Source: Castanea sativa
Lineage: Eukaryota; Streptophyta; Magnoliopsida; Fagales; Fagaceae
Length of the DNA stretch: 64,000 bases
Direction of reading: 5' to 3'
NCBI RefSeq assembly: GCF_040712315.1
Contig: NC_134015.1
Coordinates: 3,136,445-3,200,444, forward strand
The number at the start of each line of letters is the position of its first letter. The stretch's first letter is position 1. Positions 32,860 through 45,208 of the stretch are shown here, in pieces. The position numbers were made by a program, and so were the translations under genes. The notes beneath the pieces were generated by a model, which worked only from the letters and a program-made list of their open reading frames with translations, searched no databases and had not been told where the DNA came from.

Positions 32860-34875
32860 GTCACTAACCCGTGCGATGCACAGGAAACTGATAAAAATAA
32901 AATCTAAATAATAAATGTTCAAGAATCAAAGCTTAAATAACATGACTAATATTTGACCCTCACTAATTTGACCCATATACTATGTAATATATTACCAACT
33001 AAAGTAATTTTTGCATATTTTAAGTCCAAAACATAGCACCTATCTACTTATTAAAAAAAAAAAAAAAGCATAGCACCTATCAAAAACATGGTCAATTTAG
33101 CGTTCTTGCTCATATTCCATTTGGAAATTATAAGGATTTGATTTCACTGGATTTTCCTTTTCTCTTAATTAAGTTCAACTGATTTTGTAATAAATTCCTG
33201 CCCAAATTTATACTAATTCTACTCCTAGAATCCCTTCTAGTCTTTGTCATCTAATCAACTATTTTCGTTTTTTATTTATATTTCTTTTTGAAGATCAAAT
33301 GGCATGCACTATAATTGTTGTTAGATTGCTACAATATGAACACTATTTAATAACCATCTCTCAAAAATAAATAATATCAAACCTTGGAACACAAATAGGA
33401 CATAAAACGAACACATACACGGAACAAAAACACACATAGATTGTTTACTCATGATCCGAGATTCCAATAGCTCAAACATGTAAAATCCACCAAAATATAC
33501 ATCACAATTTAATGCATAAAACCATGTGTAAGGTAGTAATTAACACTCATTGCTTTGTTTAGTTCTTAATAGATCATGCTAGCAAAAACTCCAAACTCTT
33601 AATGAGTCTGAAATAAAAAGCAACCAAAACACCACAAAGAGTCATGAAGTCTAGAAACACAACATGTTACCAAAATATATTATATATTACATTAATACAT
33701 TAAAGTTGAACCTCTCTTTCTCTTTGTCTTTGTGCATTCTCTTATTCCCAGAGCTCCTTGCGCACTTTCTATCGATCCTTGCAACATTAGCTATGCCAAT
33801 AATATAACCCAAATCCTGTCAATAATTAAAGGATGTCCACGTGACAATCCATGAATTTGATGATGTCTGTGTTCTTTACTTTAGAACCCCTTTTAGTGTC
33901 AACGTTGTGGTTACGGTCCCAATCTTGAACTTTCTTGTCTCCATAATTTGTTATGGAGTTAAAATATAAAATAAAAACAATTAAAGGGTTTGTTCATTAG
34001 GATGATGGATAAGTGGGAGGATAGAAAATATTTTAGTTTCTCTTATTTGTGTTTGGTTGAGAGGATGGAAAAGTGGAGGGATGAAAAAATTTTTTGTTTG
34101 GTTGAAAATAAGGTTTATATAAATTTACCATTATGTCACTATTAAATAAAACAAAAAGTAACACGTTATACTTTAAAAAAAAAATTGTGTATAAATGGAT
34201 ACTTCATTAAAGTAAAAAGAAAAAAGAAAAAAAGTCAACACATTAGAGGTGAAGTCCAACATGAGGGGTATTTTTGGAAGCTCATTTCATAAACTTTCCC
34301 CTTTTAGTTTTCTCCCCATTTTGGGGAGAAATTTTTTGGTGGGCCCAAGGAGAAAACACCTGGGCACCCGCTCTCCATCATTTATTTTCCTTTCTCCTCA
34401 CCTAATCAAATACACTCTAAAAACATTTTCCTTCTTATCTTATCTCCAAAGTTTCTCATCCTTCCTATGTCACCTCCAAACAAACACACCCTTAAGGTAG
34501 AGACAAAAGGTTTGTTACAAAGAATCAAAGGTAGAAAATAGCCTCACGAATCAATGTCTACACAGGAACTTGAAAAACAGGGAGATATATTGGGGTTTGG
34601 TCGTTTGCGACGGAAGAAAACATAGCGTGTCTGAATTCTGAAAGAGGGAGAGGAGTAGAGGCCGCGTAGGTATCGAGAAAGGCAGAGTAATTTTTTTTCT
34701 ATTTTATAATGTTTGAGTTTTTCATAAAATAAAACTTAAATACAAATTAAATAAAAATTAATGATGTGGAAAATATGGAAAATTGTGGAGCTTGCAAAGC
34801 TGACATGTCAAAATTTTAAAAGGTCAACAAAAAGTCAAAAGTTTTGGTTTTATATTATTATATATAGATAATAAT
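32860..34875. mobile_element. Unclassified repeat with GTGCGATGCAC start
   Basis: It starts TAGTCACTAACCCGTGCGAT and ends GGTTTTATATTATTATATAT followed by AGATA. The same start/end pair brackets the insertion inside the LINE at about 45209-47118, and the two motifs abut at 55715-55775. A start of TC(A/T)CTAACCC would be compatible with a Helitron 5' end, but no CTRR hairpin end is clear. No open frame is recognisable. It contains a nested hAT-like MITE (33984-34497). Confidence 0.45.
33984..34497. mobile_element. Nested hAT-like MITE
   Basis: The left AAAGGGTTTGTTCATTAGG and reverse-complemented right TTAAGGGTGTGTTTGTTTGG form imperfect inverted ends. GGATGGA(T/A)AAGTGG and CTCCTCACC-type subterminal motifs repeat. 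Several in-frame stretches on the plus strand are composition artefacts. Confidence 0.5.
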
Positions 34876-36174
34876 AATAATTTAAAAAAAATACTTAAAC
34901 TATATATAAGGTTAGAATAAAATTACACTTTGTGCAACTCCTAATTAATTTTATATCAATTATTAATTTAATATATACAAGAAATAGTAGACTGGAAAAA
35001 AATTCAACCACAACATTGCTGCCCTTTGAATACATACATCTTCGACAGTAGAAATCAAGGTATGGAGTGTGGATTTGTTACGTGATTAGCCCATTGCAAA
35101 GGAGGATTAAGAAGGCATTGAAGGATTGAATATGAACTAGGAGTTACACATCCTAATTAATTTTTTACAGCAGACTGGAAAAAAAAAAAATTTGTTGTCA
35201 CCAGCCAAATAGTAGGGACTAGGGAAAGCATTCTCAAAAAAACAAAAAAAAAGTAGGGAAAGGAACTTCTTTCTACTTTTGCTAAGTGCTTTGATACGAA
35301 ATGGATCATCTAGATTACTATAAAAGCTAAGATTATTTAGACATGAGTTCTTTAACAAACCAATAATCCAATCTTAAAAAAAAATGATAAAGAAAACATT
35401 TTTAAAGAAGAGCTCTTTAGACTAGTCTTTAACCAGTAAAACCTATGGGCAACTAACTTTACCCATCAAAATAAGTTGTTAGGTAATTCAGGCTCGTTCC
35501 CCCTTAATGGGCTAAGTAGTTCTTGACCTATATGCAAGTGCTTAAGAGTTAAGGGTTCGTATCAACTTACCAAAATTTTAAAAAATCTATTTTGAAAATG
35601 ATATCAAATAGGTAATCTTTCTAAGACTAGGCCTCCATTCAGTGAACAAAAGTATTGGACAAAACTCGAAAACTGACATGTGGTTATTTATGAATACGCA
35701 TTGTGTTTATATCTCATCAAGTGCTTTGAAGTACTAAATTCAAGTCAAACTCACATTTCTAAATCAATTTTTTTTTAAAAAAAACTAGAATAATTTTTTT
35801 ATTTTTAGCATTTTTGTTTGTACGGTATTGTTATCAAAGCCAAATTTTTTGACATTTAGAACATCTCATGTGAGATATTTTTTGGAGTTTAATGTGCCTC
35901 TAATAGTAATATTGTCATAAAATAATTCAATTCATTTCTTACTATTTTACTTTAAAAAAAGGTACTTAAGGTCCTTCATGGTCTTACTATATATTGTTTT
36001 CAGCAAAATAAGCGGTATCCAAACGCACACTTAATTTCATTCCATTAGTTTATTTTCCATTCATTTCCTTTACTTAAATATATTTAATACATTCCATTCC
36101 ATTTTATTCATTTCCATTCATTTATATTCATTTCATTCCATTTCATTTTTTTATGAACTCCCAAATGAAATCTT
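34876..36174. other. Intergenic, no gene
   Basis: A 45-base phrase at 35527-35572 (GCAAGTGCTTAAGAGTTAA, then GTATCAACTTACCAA) is nearly identical to 14192-14234 inside the leader intron of F-box copy 1. Poly-A/T tracts are at 35181-35190 and 35768-35783. CATTCCATT runs lie at 36050-36150. Confidence 0.45.
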
Positions 36175-36790
36175 AATAATAAATTTTGTTGAGAAAATTT
36201 AGATAATTTTAAATGGATTGGAGACACTTCTATATGAGCTTAAAGTAGTTTTAATTGACCAAAAAGTGGTATTTTTTTAATTATAAAAAAGGACATAAAA
36301 TTAGAGTACTTTTTCTTTTCTTTTCTTAAAAGAATCAATATAGATATTTTATTACTCAAACCATGGCTAAATCAGAAGCCATAATACGCTCTACCAGACT
36401 AGGTAGCAGCCCATGTTTTCATCCCCTCTATAAATCTTTAACTAATCACGCTAGTGCATGTGCCATATTATTTCTTCTTCTTTTAATGTGTACTAAGCTG
36501 GATCTGTCTAGAACCTTAAAGCTAACTTGTGCATCTTCTATTAGGGCTTTAAACTTGCCGAATTAAGCTAAATATTTGAAGTTCAAATTTGTTCATTATT
36601 TAATTTAATTTTGTACATGAGCCAAGCTAGAACTTTATCACCAAACAAGATTATATATTCAAGTTTGGTTCACTTGCTTATTAAACAAACTCGAGCTTGT
36701 TCACAACTTGTTTAATTAACTTATTATTTTTCAATATATAGTAAGACCATGACTAAAAATTGTTTAATCATTCACAAATTTATAAATTTT
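36175..36790. repeat. Segmental duplication, copy 2 (left block)
   Basis: This is the counterpart of 7090-7720, collinear with it over about 600 bases. In the other copy the collinear text continues to 7760, but here it stops at an inserted element near 36795. Confidence 0.8.
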
Positions 36791-36794
36791 TAGT

Positions 36795-37525
36795 CAAGGG
36801 CGACCCAATATAATTTAGGGCCTAAGGCAGAAATTTTATGTGGGGCCTTTAATATGTAAATATTAATTAAACAAAATTATTTAATATTAATCAAATCAAT
36901 GTTAATTTGATACATTAAATTCATAATTTGATGAATAATACCAACTAAACTAATGTTAATTTCATATAGAGAATTGAATATCATAGTTAAATGATAAATA
37001 TTAATAAAAAGAAATAGAAATATATTATGATTAAAAAATATAATTTATTTTGGATATATGACAAGACATAGCTACGTAAAGTTGTGATCTAATTTTTAAT
37101 TTTATATATTGTTTTTAAGAGAGAGAGATAGATATTATTTGGTGTGTGGCTTTGTAGGATATTAGTTTACTAAAATTAAAGTTTCAAACTATCATGGGAG
37201 ATTAATCTATAATTGATGATTTAATACATTTGCAACATTTATGAAACATTTTAGGGTTCTATTGGTCTCGTACTTTAAGAGTCTTAATAAAAATGAAAGA
37301 AAAAATGCACTAAAAGCACTATAAAAACAAACTTCAAAAAATTTGTAGTATCCTTAATATCACTAATTAAAAAAAAATGCACAATCTTTAAAAATATATA
37401 TATATATATATAATTTAATAAAAATTTAACCCTATAATAATGGGAAATGGGGCCTTTTCCCCTCAGGAGATTTTTTTTAAAAAAATTTTGGTGAGAGGCC
37501 TTAGACTTGGGCCTTGGCCCGGTTT
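36795..37525. mobile_element. Insertion with GGGCCT-rich ends in duplication copy 2
   Basis: The segment is absent from the matching place in copy 1. It begins AAGGGCGACCCAATATAATT, then TAGGGCCTAAGGC, and ends GAGGCCTTAGACTTGGGCCT plus TGGCCC. The ends contain related inverted GGGCCTAAGGC / GCCTTAG...GGGCC motifs. No coding sequence. The target duplication was not identified. Confidence 0.5.
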
Positions 37526-38098
37526 TGTTTTTAATATGATTTTTTTCCACTTCCTTGCTAAATGATTTGATCTTGCACAGGCATCATAATGCAATAAGAG
37601 ACATTTGGATTCCCTTCCCCTTAGTTGTATGTATCATAAACCCCTTGTAATAGATTGGAGAGAGACATTCAAAGCACCTATGCAAACTTTACCAACTTGC
37701 CTCTCCCTTTGTCAATGTAGATTGCTAAATCCAATAATATACCCAAAATGAAAGAACAAAATCCTCTTCTTTCCTCCGTGTGTGTATTTAGACAATGTCA
37801 CTTGCGCTACAACAGATGGGCAGGTATTTCATTTGTCCTAAAGCACTGTAACCCCACCATTCCTTAACTTATGCTGATGTTTTTTCTTAATATTTTTAGA
37901 TAGCTGTTGTATGATGAATAAGGAAGCAGGACACTTGTTCTGCGACTTAATGGATTCTGAGGTCTTGGTTTTACAGATTTGACAATTGCTGCTTCTTAAT
38001 TTCATTTTTCACATTGATTTCGTTTGCTCTCAAAAATATAATTTTCCTTCTTTTGTGAATTATGGGCATTTATAATTACAACATTTCTTTCATTTTAG

Positions 38099-38425
38099 CT
38101 GATTCATGTTCAGACTTTTGGAAGTGGAGAGCAAAGTACATTTCTTGTCAAACATCAGGGACAAGCTTATAAGTGGCCTATTGAGCCTAAGAGTCCCCAT
38201 ATATTTCAGCTCATAATTCTAGGTGGGACTTGCTCATATTCTGGAAATGGAGTGCAAACTACTTCAATTGCTGATAATGTAGTCACATATGGAGGCTTTC
38301 CAATAGAGAATGAATTCTTTTCTCCATCAATCACTTCCTTGACTTTTGCCAATTATCCTAAACTTTTTAAAATTAGATGGCTGGTTGATTCCCAGTGTGG
38401 TACGCTAATGGAAAGTTGTAAATGA
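38099..38425 (+). other. Orphan exon-like open frame, 108 codons
   Basis: After a good acceptor (TTCATTTTAG at 38089-38098), an uninterrupted frame of 108 codons with ordinary codon use runs to TGA at 38423. It reads, for example, VQTFGSGEQSTFLVKHQGQA, IFQLIILGGTCSYSGNGVQ and SITSLTFANYPKLFKIRWLV. It has no start Met of its own. A second exon-like stretch at about 38641-38762, between TTTTAG and CAG|GT, reads GFHNGNMKGGPEGEGRLDRN. I do not recognise either. They could be exons of a gene, or relics of one, on the plus strand. Confidence 0.35.
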
Positions 38426-38769
38426 AGTCCCTTGGCATTTTTGCAATGTGGGGATCTCTCCTTTTTTTATCTCATCACTAGCTGTTATAGTTTGTATTTG
38501 AACTAAAGTTTTTTCTTTTTATAATAAATTCTAAACTTGATCAATAAGGAAGACACATTGATTGAGTTATGCTCTTTGGGATAAGTTTATAATTTTGATT
38601 TTGTGTTGTGTGTGTTCCCTCTCAGAGCTCATGACCACTTTTAGGGATTCCACAATGGAAATATGAAAGGAGGGCCAGAAGGAGAAGGGAGGTTGGACCG
38701 TAATTCACAAATATTCTTCTCAGTTTGTACCTGCCCTCTATGTATAGCTGATTCCACTTCAGGTTGTTT

Positions 38770-40014
38770 ACTACTATCACTTATTTGTATTCATAATCCT
38801 TCTTTACTTGGTTAATTCTTCAGGCACAGATGTCACGTTCCCACTATACTACCATCAATGTAACCTGCTTAATAACTCCATTCAGTAAACATATACTAAA
38901 AGGAGGCTTTTCTGCAGCTATTAAATGAAACAAAAATGCATTTTAGTAAGGCCTAGTTTCCCAAAGCAATGTATAAAATTGAAAAACAACACTCAATAAC
39001 CTGAATATGCAGAGTTTCAGAAACAAACACTAATCATATGACAGATTTGAGTTTTAGACAAAAATGGAAAATTTTCTCCACATTTCTTGTTTGATCTAAA
39101 TTTAAGTTAATTTTGGTATGGTTGATGATTCACCTGATTATGTTTCAGTGGAAAGAACCTTCCATGCTATTATATGAACTTTAGAACTTAGAAGTAAAAA
39201 TTCATTGCTGATGGTAGCTCTTTTTGAATACTCAAGGCACATCTTATTTGCTGACTGTTTAATTTTCTCCACATTTCTTATTTGCTGATGGTAGCTCTTT
39301 TTAATTTTTCTATCATTATGACAATTACATATGAACGCTGACCCTAAAACTCATAATTGGAAAGTTATGCAGTGACGAGAAACCATTATTGTATCATCTG
39401 CTATCTTCAGTGTATTCTAACGAGTATATGACACGCTTATAGAAACTAAAGAATTAAGAAATAAAACATTTAAGAATTGGATTGTCTCAACTCTCAAGCC
39501 ATTTCATGACATCTACCAATGTCACTCTGCCATCCAAATTTGAGGCCTTTTTATTAGTGAAACCAACGAAGTGTAGCCAAAAGGAAGAGTATCACAGATT
39601 CACAGTTGTTGAGATCAGGCTTTTGATCCACAAGCAATGTACATGAACGTTGCAGGTAATTTATAGAGATTACAAGAACTAAGTTTCTAAAAAATATATA
39701 TAGATTATGAATTAGGACTTCAACCAGAGAAAGGCAGATTCAAGACAATTTATCCAAAAGCAAAAGAATGGACTGAGGACTAATGCCTTCTACATCAATA
39801 GACAAAAGCAAGGTCCATATGCTCCGTTATTCATAATATTAAACGAATAGAACTTATAAATTATAGCAATTGAAAATTTTTATATAAAAATAATAATAAT
39901 AAATTGTATTGTTCAATAAACTGATTAATAAGATACCAAGAAACAAAGGCAGGTCTTTTACACATTCACTAGCTTCAAATATTTAAACCAAAATATGCAT
40001 TGTGTAGATGTAAG
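38770..40014. other. Intergenic, duplicated with 11.6-12.6 kb
   Basis: From about 39295 the text matches 11800-12540 of copy 1 (ATTATGACAA(T/C)TACATATGAA and following). No gene. The 3' end of the copy-2 F-box transcript should lie in 39840-40014. Confidence 0.6.
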
Positions 40015-41193
40015 TTAAATGTACCAGATTGGAGGAGAAAAGTAAGAGAGGGATTTGCCTTGGTAATGCTGCTTAATTGAGCCATCTTCTAGGCTAAATA
40101 CACCCATGTCGTACCCTCCACCATTTAAGGTCAAATGATGAAATTCTCTATTGTCATCTGTAAAATAGATACTATTAGCTTTCCATCCATTTAATCTTGA
40201 TGCAGACAAACACACCGATGAATTGCCACCCACAAACAATGCTTGATCTCCCAAGCCGTCAATATTCACCCACTCGTATTCATCTTCACTTCCTACTTCA
40301 GTAGAACATTCTAATTTTACAATTGTGAATCCAATTGTCACAATTGGATTATCCTCAATGAGTTCTTCTTCCAAAAGATAACTACCTCCTCGTCTACGTG
40401 AAACCAACAAAAGATCTCCCGACGATTCAACAATATACTTTGGGATAAAATCTTCGGTTCCGTTGTAGAATGCAATAGGTTCAGTGAATGCAATGTCATC
40501 ATTAATTTGACAAACAAAAACTTTACCATGACAGTCTATAGCATAAAATTTTCCCTTGTAGAGTGCAATGTCATCAAAACATCGAGATTGACTTTTTATA
40601 TTAATCCAAGCTTTATTTCCCGGTCTAGTGAAGGCCAATGTATGATAATTACTATAGATAACCATGATTATGCAATCACAATCATATTCATGAGTTACAA
40701 AGCTCCACGGATTCCTTGACAAAACACACTTATAAACATAGATATCAGTGTAATCTATAGGGTCGAGTTCGAAATTGCGATCATCTACTTCAGAATCAGA
40801 ATCGGAAAAATAAGGTTGAGGTGGAAGACTTAATAGGTGTTTAGAAAATGGATGAAAGAGATTCATCTCGAAATCGGTGCCTATACTGAGCAACCATCCA
40901 AAAGATGTTCCAAAGCATTTTTTTCCAACAAGCTCGGGCAACTTGAAATTGTAAACTTTACTATCAGTTAAGTTGAAAAAGCCACGACTCTCTTTAATGC
41001 TTTGTTCATTTTCTTCTGCAAGTAAAAGCCAAGGGCATCTAGGAGATAATGGAGATAATGGGGGGTTTTCCAATGAATAAACACTTTGCCATGATTTGCA
41101 GACGGCAGCAAAGATGACAAAATCATCATAGATAGATAGTCGACGAATTATTTCAATGAGAATATCATGTGGAAGATCAGCCCACTTAGACAT
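40015..41193 (-). CDS. F-box protein with DUF295 (KIB-type) domain, copy 2
   Basis: The 392-residue product starts MSKWADLPHDILIEIIRRLS and ends NGGGYDMGVFSLEDGSIKQHYQGKSLSYFSPPIWYI. The F-box occupies roughly residues 1-45. The DUF295-like part has GTSFGWLLSIGTDF, HPFSKHLLSLPP, YDCDCIIMVIYS and YKGKFYAIDCHGKVFVC. It is clearly paralogous to 12732-13973, with the same ends, the same 5'UTR intron position and similar promoter. It lacks the long acidic EGEGEGE insert, so its total length is closer to family average. The ATG at 41193 lies just after the leader-intron acceptor; an in-frame ATG at 41220 is inside the intron. Role: probable SCF substrate adaptor; target unknown. Confidence 0.88.
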   Translation of the reverse strand: MSKWADLPHDILIEIIRRLSIYDDFVIFAAVCKSWQSVYSLENPPLSPLSPRCPWLLLAEENEQSIKESRGFFNLTDSKVYNFKLPELVGKKCFGTSFGWLLSIGTDFEMNLFHPFSKHLLSLPPQPYFSDSDSEVDDRNFELDPIDYTDIYVYKCVLSRNPWSFVTHEYDCDCIIMVIYSNYHTLAFTRPGNKAWINIKSQSRCFDDIALYKGKFYAIDCHGKVFVCQINDDIAFTEPIAFYNGTEDFIPKYIVESSGDLLLVSRRRGGSYLLEEELIEDNPIVTIGFTIVKLECSTEVGSEDEYEWVNIDGLGDQALFVGGNSSVCLSASRLNGWKANSIYFTDDNREFHHLTLNGGGYDMGVFSLEDGSIKQHYQGKSLSYFSPPIWYI

Positions 41194-41199
41194 CTTGAT

Positions 41200-41601
41200 C
41201 TGAAAAACAATAATGAACAAACAAAATTTTAGAATTTTTTATTATGTCTGCATACAAAGAATATTATAACATATTCTAGTTAGATCATGTTCTAGTTTTA
41301 TTGATTATAAATAATACAAGAAGAGAAGTTCTAGTTTCAAAGCCTGACATATACCACGCCTGCTACCAATGCTACAAGAGTTTGATCATGTTCTTATTTT
41401 CTACCTTAGATAGAAAAGATTTTAACTTTTCATGAAAAAAAAATCAATAATACACTTATCATTGATATGATTCAAAGGCAAAAATTTTATAAAAAAATAA
41501 AACTAAAAATTAATTTGAAGAATATTGCATAAGTACCCACTAACCAAAATTAACAAAAGAAAAGGAAACATAATTTGCTGATGGAAGAAACCGAAACTTA
41601 C
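41200..41601 (-). other. 5'UTR intron of F-box copy 2
   Basis: Donor CCTAG|GTAAGTTT at 41601 and acceptor TTGTTTTTCAG|ATCAAG ending at 41200, six bases before the ATG. It corresponds to 13999-14637 in copy 1 but is 237 bases shorter. Confidence 0.75.
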
Positions 41602-41720
41602 CTAGGACTGTGTTTGGTTTGGAAGCAGACCTTGGAAGAAAAGTAATTTGCCGATGGAAGAAGAGAGCGAGAGATTAAGCGAGAGAGTGCTAAGAGTAAT
41701 TAGGGTTTCTTTAGCCCATA

Positions 41721-41728
41721 TTATATAT
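41721..41728 (-). promoter_or_regulatory. TATA box of F-box copy 2
   Basis: On the minus strand GTATATATAATATGGGCTAA, matching the copy-1 context at 14787-14797. It lies about 120 bases upstream of the leader-intron donor. Confidence 0.6.
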
Positions 41729-42565
41729 ACCTTGTTCTAATAGAGTAAGGATTCCGGTTCAAATTTTGGTTAGATTAGGTAAGTAGAGTCCATGTGTTCA
41801 CAAATTACTTCTTTTCACGTGTGAGTGAGTCACTTGTTAGATTTTGTGGGATCTAATAAGGATTTGGATTGGGTGCAACTACCCTATCCTTTTTTTTTTC
41901 TTTTACAAATTTTATTTTTTAACTTTTTTATTTTACTTTATTTATTCAATAATTGAGATGAAAATTTACTTTTTCATCGTATAAGGTTATCTCAACTCAA
42001 AAAGTAGGGAACAGATCACCATGTCACAACTCAAGACAAAATAATTTTCCTAGGATTTATCAAACTTAAAAAGCACTAAATAAATCTAGAATTAACATTG
42101 GGTCTGGGTCTCCTAATGAGGCTGCAACACTTGCACGTAATTATCTATGCATTACAAAAATAAAAAACTATCAGTCGAAACTTCTCTCTCCCAAGTCGAG
42201 AGCTTCTCCCTCTTTTGAGTCACCTTTTCCCTTTCTTGAGTCATCGCCGTCGTTTCTTCTTGTTTTCTTTTGGACTTCCACTCCTGTCCTTCCTTTAATT
42301 TCCTTTATTTTCTCTACCTTTCTCTGTCCTTCTCTATACTGCCTATTACTTTCTTTTCTTTTGGTGGTTAACCATCCTTTCATTCCTTTACTGCTCTGTT
42401 TCGTCCCACTACACTCATCTTGGTGTACTGCCTTCCCAAGGCTGTGCATGTTTGAGGCATGGCACTGAGGTACCTTGTCAACTTAATAAAACAAACATCC
42501 CCTTTTCCTTTCGTCTACCCTTCTATTGCTCACATCTGGTGCATGCAACTCTTCTCCCCTTTTCT

Positions 42566-44728
42566 ATGGCAACTCACATTCAGGCTAGAGAATATGGTTG
42601 GACGGATAGCAGTGACTCTGACTTCAGTGATGATCTTTATGCTGAAGAACAGCAGTCTGCCTTGCAATCCAGTGAAGATGATGAGATGCCATTTGCTAGA
42701 CATGGCCCTCTGGTGCACCCCGATCCTGAGGAAGTTGCAATCCAACGCAACTTCTGGAATGTCTGTGCAATAGGTTTTATTCTAGACTATAGAAAGTTCT
42801 CGGTAAGTCATTTACAACATATAATTGATAACGCATGGAGAATTAGAGAGAAAGTTTCTGTAGTTGGAAGGCAGTCTTACTTCTATGTCCTTCACTTTGA
42901 ATTTGAGGAGGTTCTGCTTCATATTTGCAATGAGGGACCGTGGGCTGTCTCTGGAGCTTTATTAGTTTTAGAGAGGTGGAGACCAAACTTGGTTTTGAGT
43001 CATTTACAATTAAATTTCATTTCTTTTTGGGTTCAATTCCACGGTTTACCCTTAGAATACCAATATCCTGAGTTGAAAAAAAGGGCTAAATGATGGGAAT
43101 ACTAGAAAGGGTGGATTGGGAGGATAGGCTGCCAAGAAATATTAGGTTCATGAGGGCTAAGGTTAGGATTGATCCATGGTTACCTGTAATTGCTGGATTT
43201 ATGCTCAGATTGGATGATGGATCAAGGGTATGGATTGGATGCAATTATGAGAGGGTGCATAAGCTTTGTACCAAATGTGGACTCATTGGGCACTCTCGAG
43301 GTCAATGCACCCATTGCATGGAAGATATTGAAATTATGTTGTTCAGACAGAGGCTTAGAATCCAAGACCTCCATCAAGTACAGTTTAGGTTTGATGCCTT
43401 ACAACCCCAATTCTCCAATGATCTTAGAGCTTATCATAATCTCAGAAGAAGGTGGACCACACAGATTAGATATGGGTTCCTCAATCAAGCACATGTTCAT
43501 GCAAATCCTATCAACCTTAATCCTCCTTTCCTTGACCCTAGTACCCCCAGTTCAACACACTCACCACATGCAACAACACCAACATCCAATTTTCAACCCC
43601 TCACAACTTCCCTAACCCTTTACCCTCTAACCCCTCATCACTTAACCAATTTCACCACAATGAATCTTCCCTACATTCTGCCATTAACCTCCTCAATATC
43701 AGCTCTACTAATCACCAGGCTAAAGGAAATACCAACCTTCTCAATCAACTGCAAGATGCAAATTTAAATGGTTATAACAGAATTCAGACAACCACTCCAA
43801 CACCTGTGAACTCTCCCACTTTTGACCCCCTTAACTCTATCATTAGAGAACACTTCAATGTTCCTGACATTGAGCCTAGGAATACCAATGACTTATATAA
43901 TCCTAACAGCTCTAGTACTGCCAACTTCTCTATGAGGCCACCCTGGACACATCCAATGATTCAAACCTCAAGTGGACCTGGATTGAAGGATCTGGTCCAT
44001 TTATAACAAATGGTCAAAGTTGCAATTCACATTTTGAAGCTTCTGACACTGAGAGTGATACCACTGCTGTGATGTTCAATCTAGATGCTTTGAATGAAGA
44101 AAGACCAGAAGCTAGGCGGGACCAAGGATGGGCTAAAGGGTGTATTCCAGAGTCCCCTGATTCCTTCATAGAGTCTCTAGTGCAAAGGGTCAACCGAGGG
44201 AGATTTAGATTTGAACTAGGGGGCTCAAGTCATGGGCCTAGTTTAATTGATTCACTTACAAGGGAGGCCCATACAAATGTTGACCAGTGTCTTGACTTCA
44301 CAAACTTTCAGAAAGAAATGCATGCAAGCCCAACCCGTGAAAGTCAGCCCATTCCTATTGAAGTTCCAGTGGGAGATTTTAGCCCATCGGAACTGCTCAA
44401 CCTAGGACCAGGATCACCATCCATCACTAGTTCTGTACCATCATCTCCACAAAACACTTACTTAAGTTGCAGTGAAGCATGGGATTCAACTACTGAAATT
44501 GATACCATCAGAATCAGCTCAAGGAAAAGAATCAGAAAAGAGATTGGCAGGTTTGGTAGAAATATAAAGCAGAGGTTATGTTGTGCTTTGTTTGATGAAG
44601 AGGTTCTTCAAGTACAAACTTTGGTAACCCCAAACATCTCCACTGATAACTGCACTCCTGTCTTCCATGCTGAATCAGTTTCAAGGCTTAGGGAAGTTGG
44701 CCTTCAACAGCTTCCCAATCAGCCATGA
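42566..44728 (+). pseudogene. LINE ORF1 (DUF4283 plus CCHC zinc knuckle), broken
   Basis: It starts MATHIQAREYGWTDSSDSDF. A DUF4283-type region follows (VGRQSYFYVLHFEFEEVLLH, GPWAVSGALLVLERWRP, FISFWVQFHGLPLEY). A frameshift at about 43080, in an A-run, moves it to the frame at 43090. That frame holds a CCHC knuckle C-x2-C-x4-H-x4-C (CTKCGLIGHSRGQC, about 43269-43310). Further breaks near 43615, 43770 and 44006 precede a long last frame (44069-44728) with a basic stretch SSRKRIRKEIGRFGRNIKQR. ORF1 proteins bind the element's RNA. Confidence 0.75.
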
Positions 44729-45208
44729 GGATCCTCAGCTGGAGTTGCAGGGGGCTGGGCAACCCCCCTGCAGTTCTACAATGCCAAAAAAAGGCCCAGG
44801 AACACAAGCCAGACATTGTATTTCTAATGGAGACAAAGCTAGTTTAGAACAAAGGCAGAGAAATTTTGGACAACTGTGGGTTTAGTAATGCTTGGGAATT
44901 TCCAATGGAGGGTCTGAGTGGTGGTCTGCTTCTTGGTTGGCATCAGAATGTGCAGCTTAGCATCCAATATGGCTCCAAGCATATAATCCATGCTGATCTT
45001 CTTGACCACAAAGGTACCACACTATCCATATCTTTTATTTATGGCCAACTTGATCACACAAAAAGAGAAGCATTTTGGTCAGAAATGAAACAATTGAAGC
45101 TCCTAGCAAAACCAATGTGGCTTTGTATTGGGGACTTTGACCAAGTCCTGTGTCATGAGGATAAACTCTCCTTTAACACTAGAAGTATTGTAGGAGCTGA
45201 TTCTTTTC

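Noticed and set aside
34249..34500. 83-codon plus-strand frame
   Set aside because: Lies in the right half of a MITE; Ser/Phe-rich composition artefact.
35527..35572. tRNA-like or SINE-like phrase GGGTTCGTATCAAC
   Set aside because: Resembles a B box, but no A box or cloverleaf could be drawn; only listed as a repeated phrase shared with 14192-14234.
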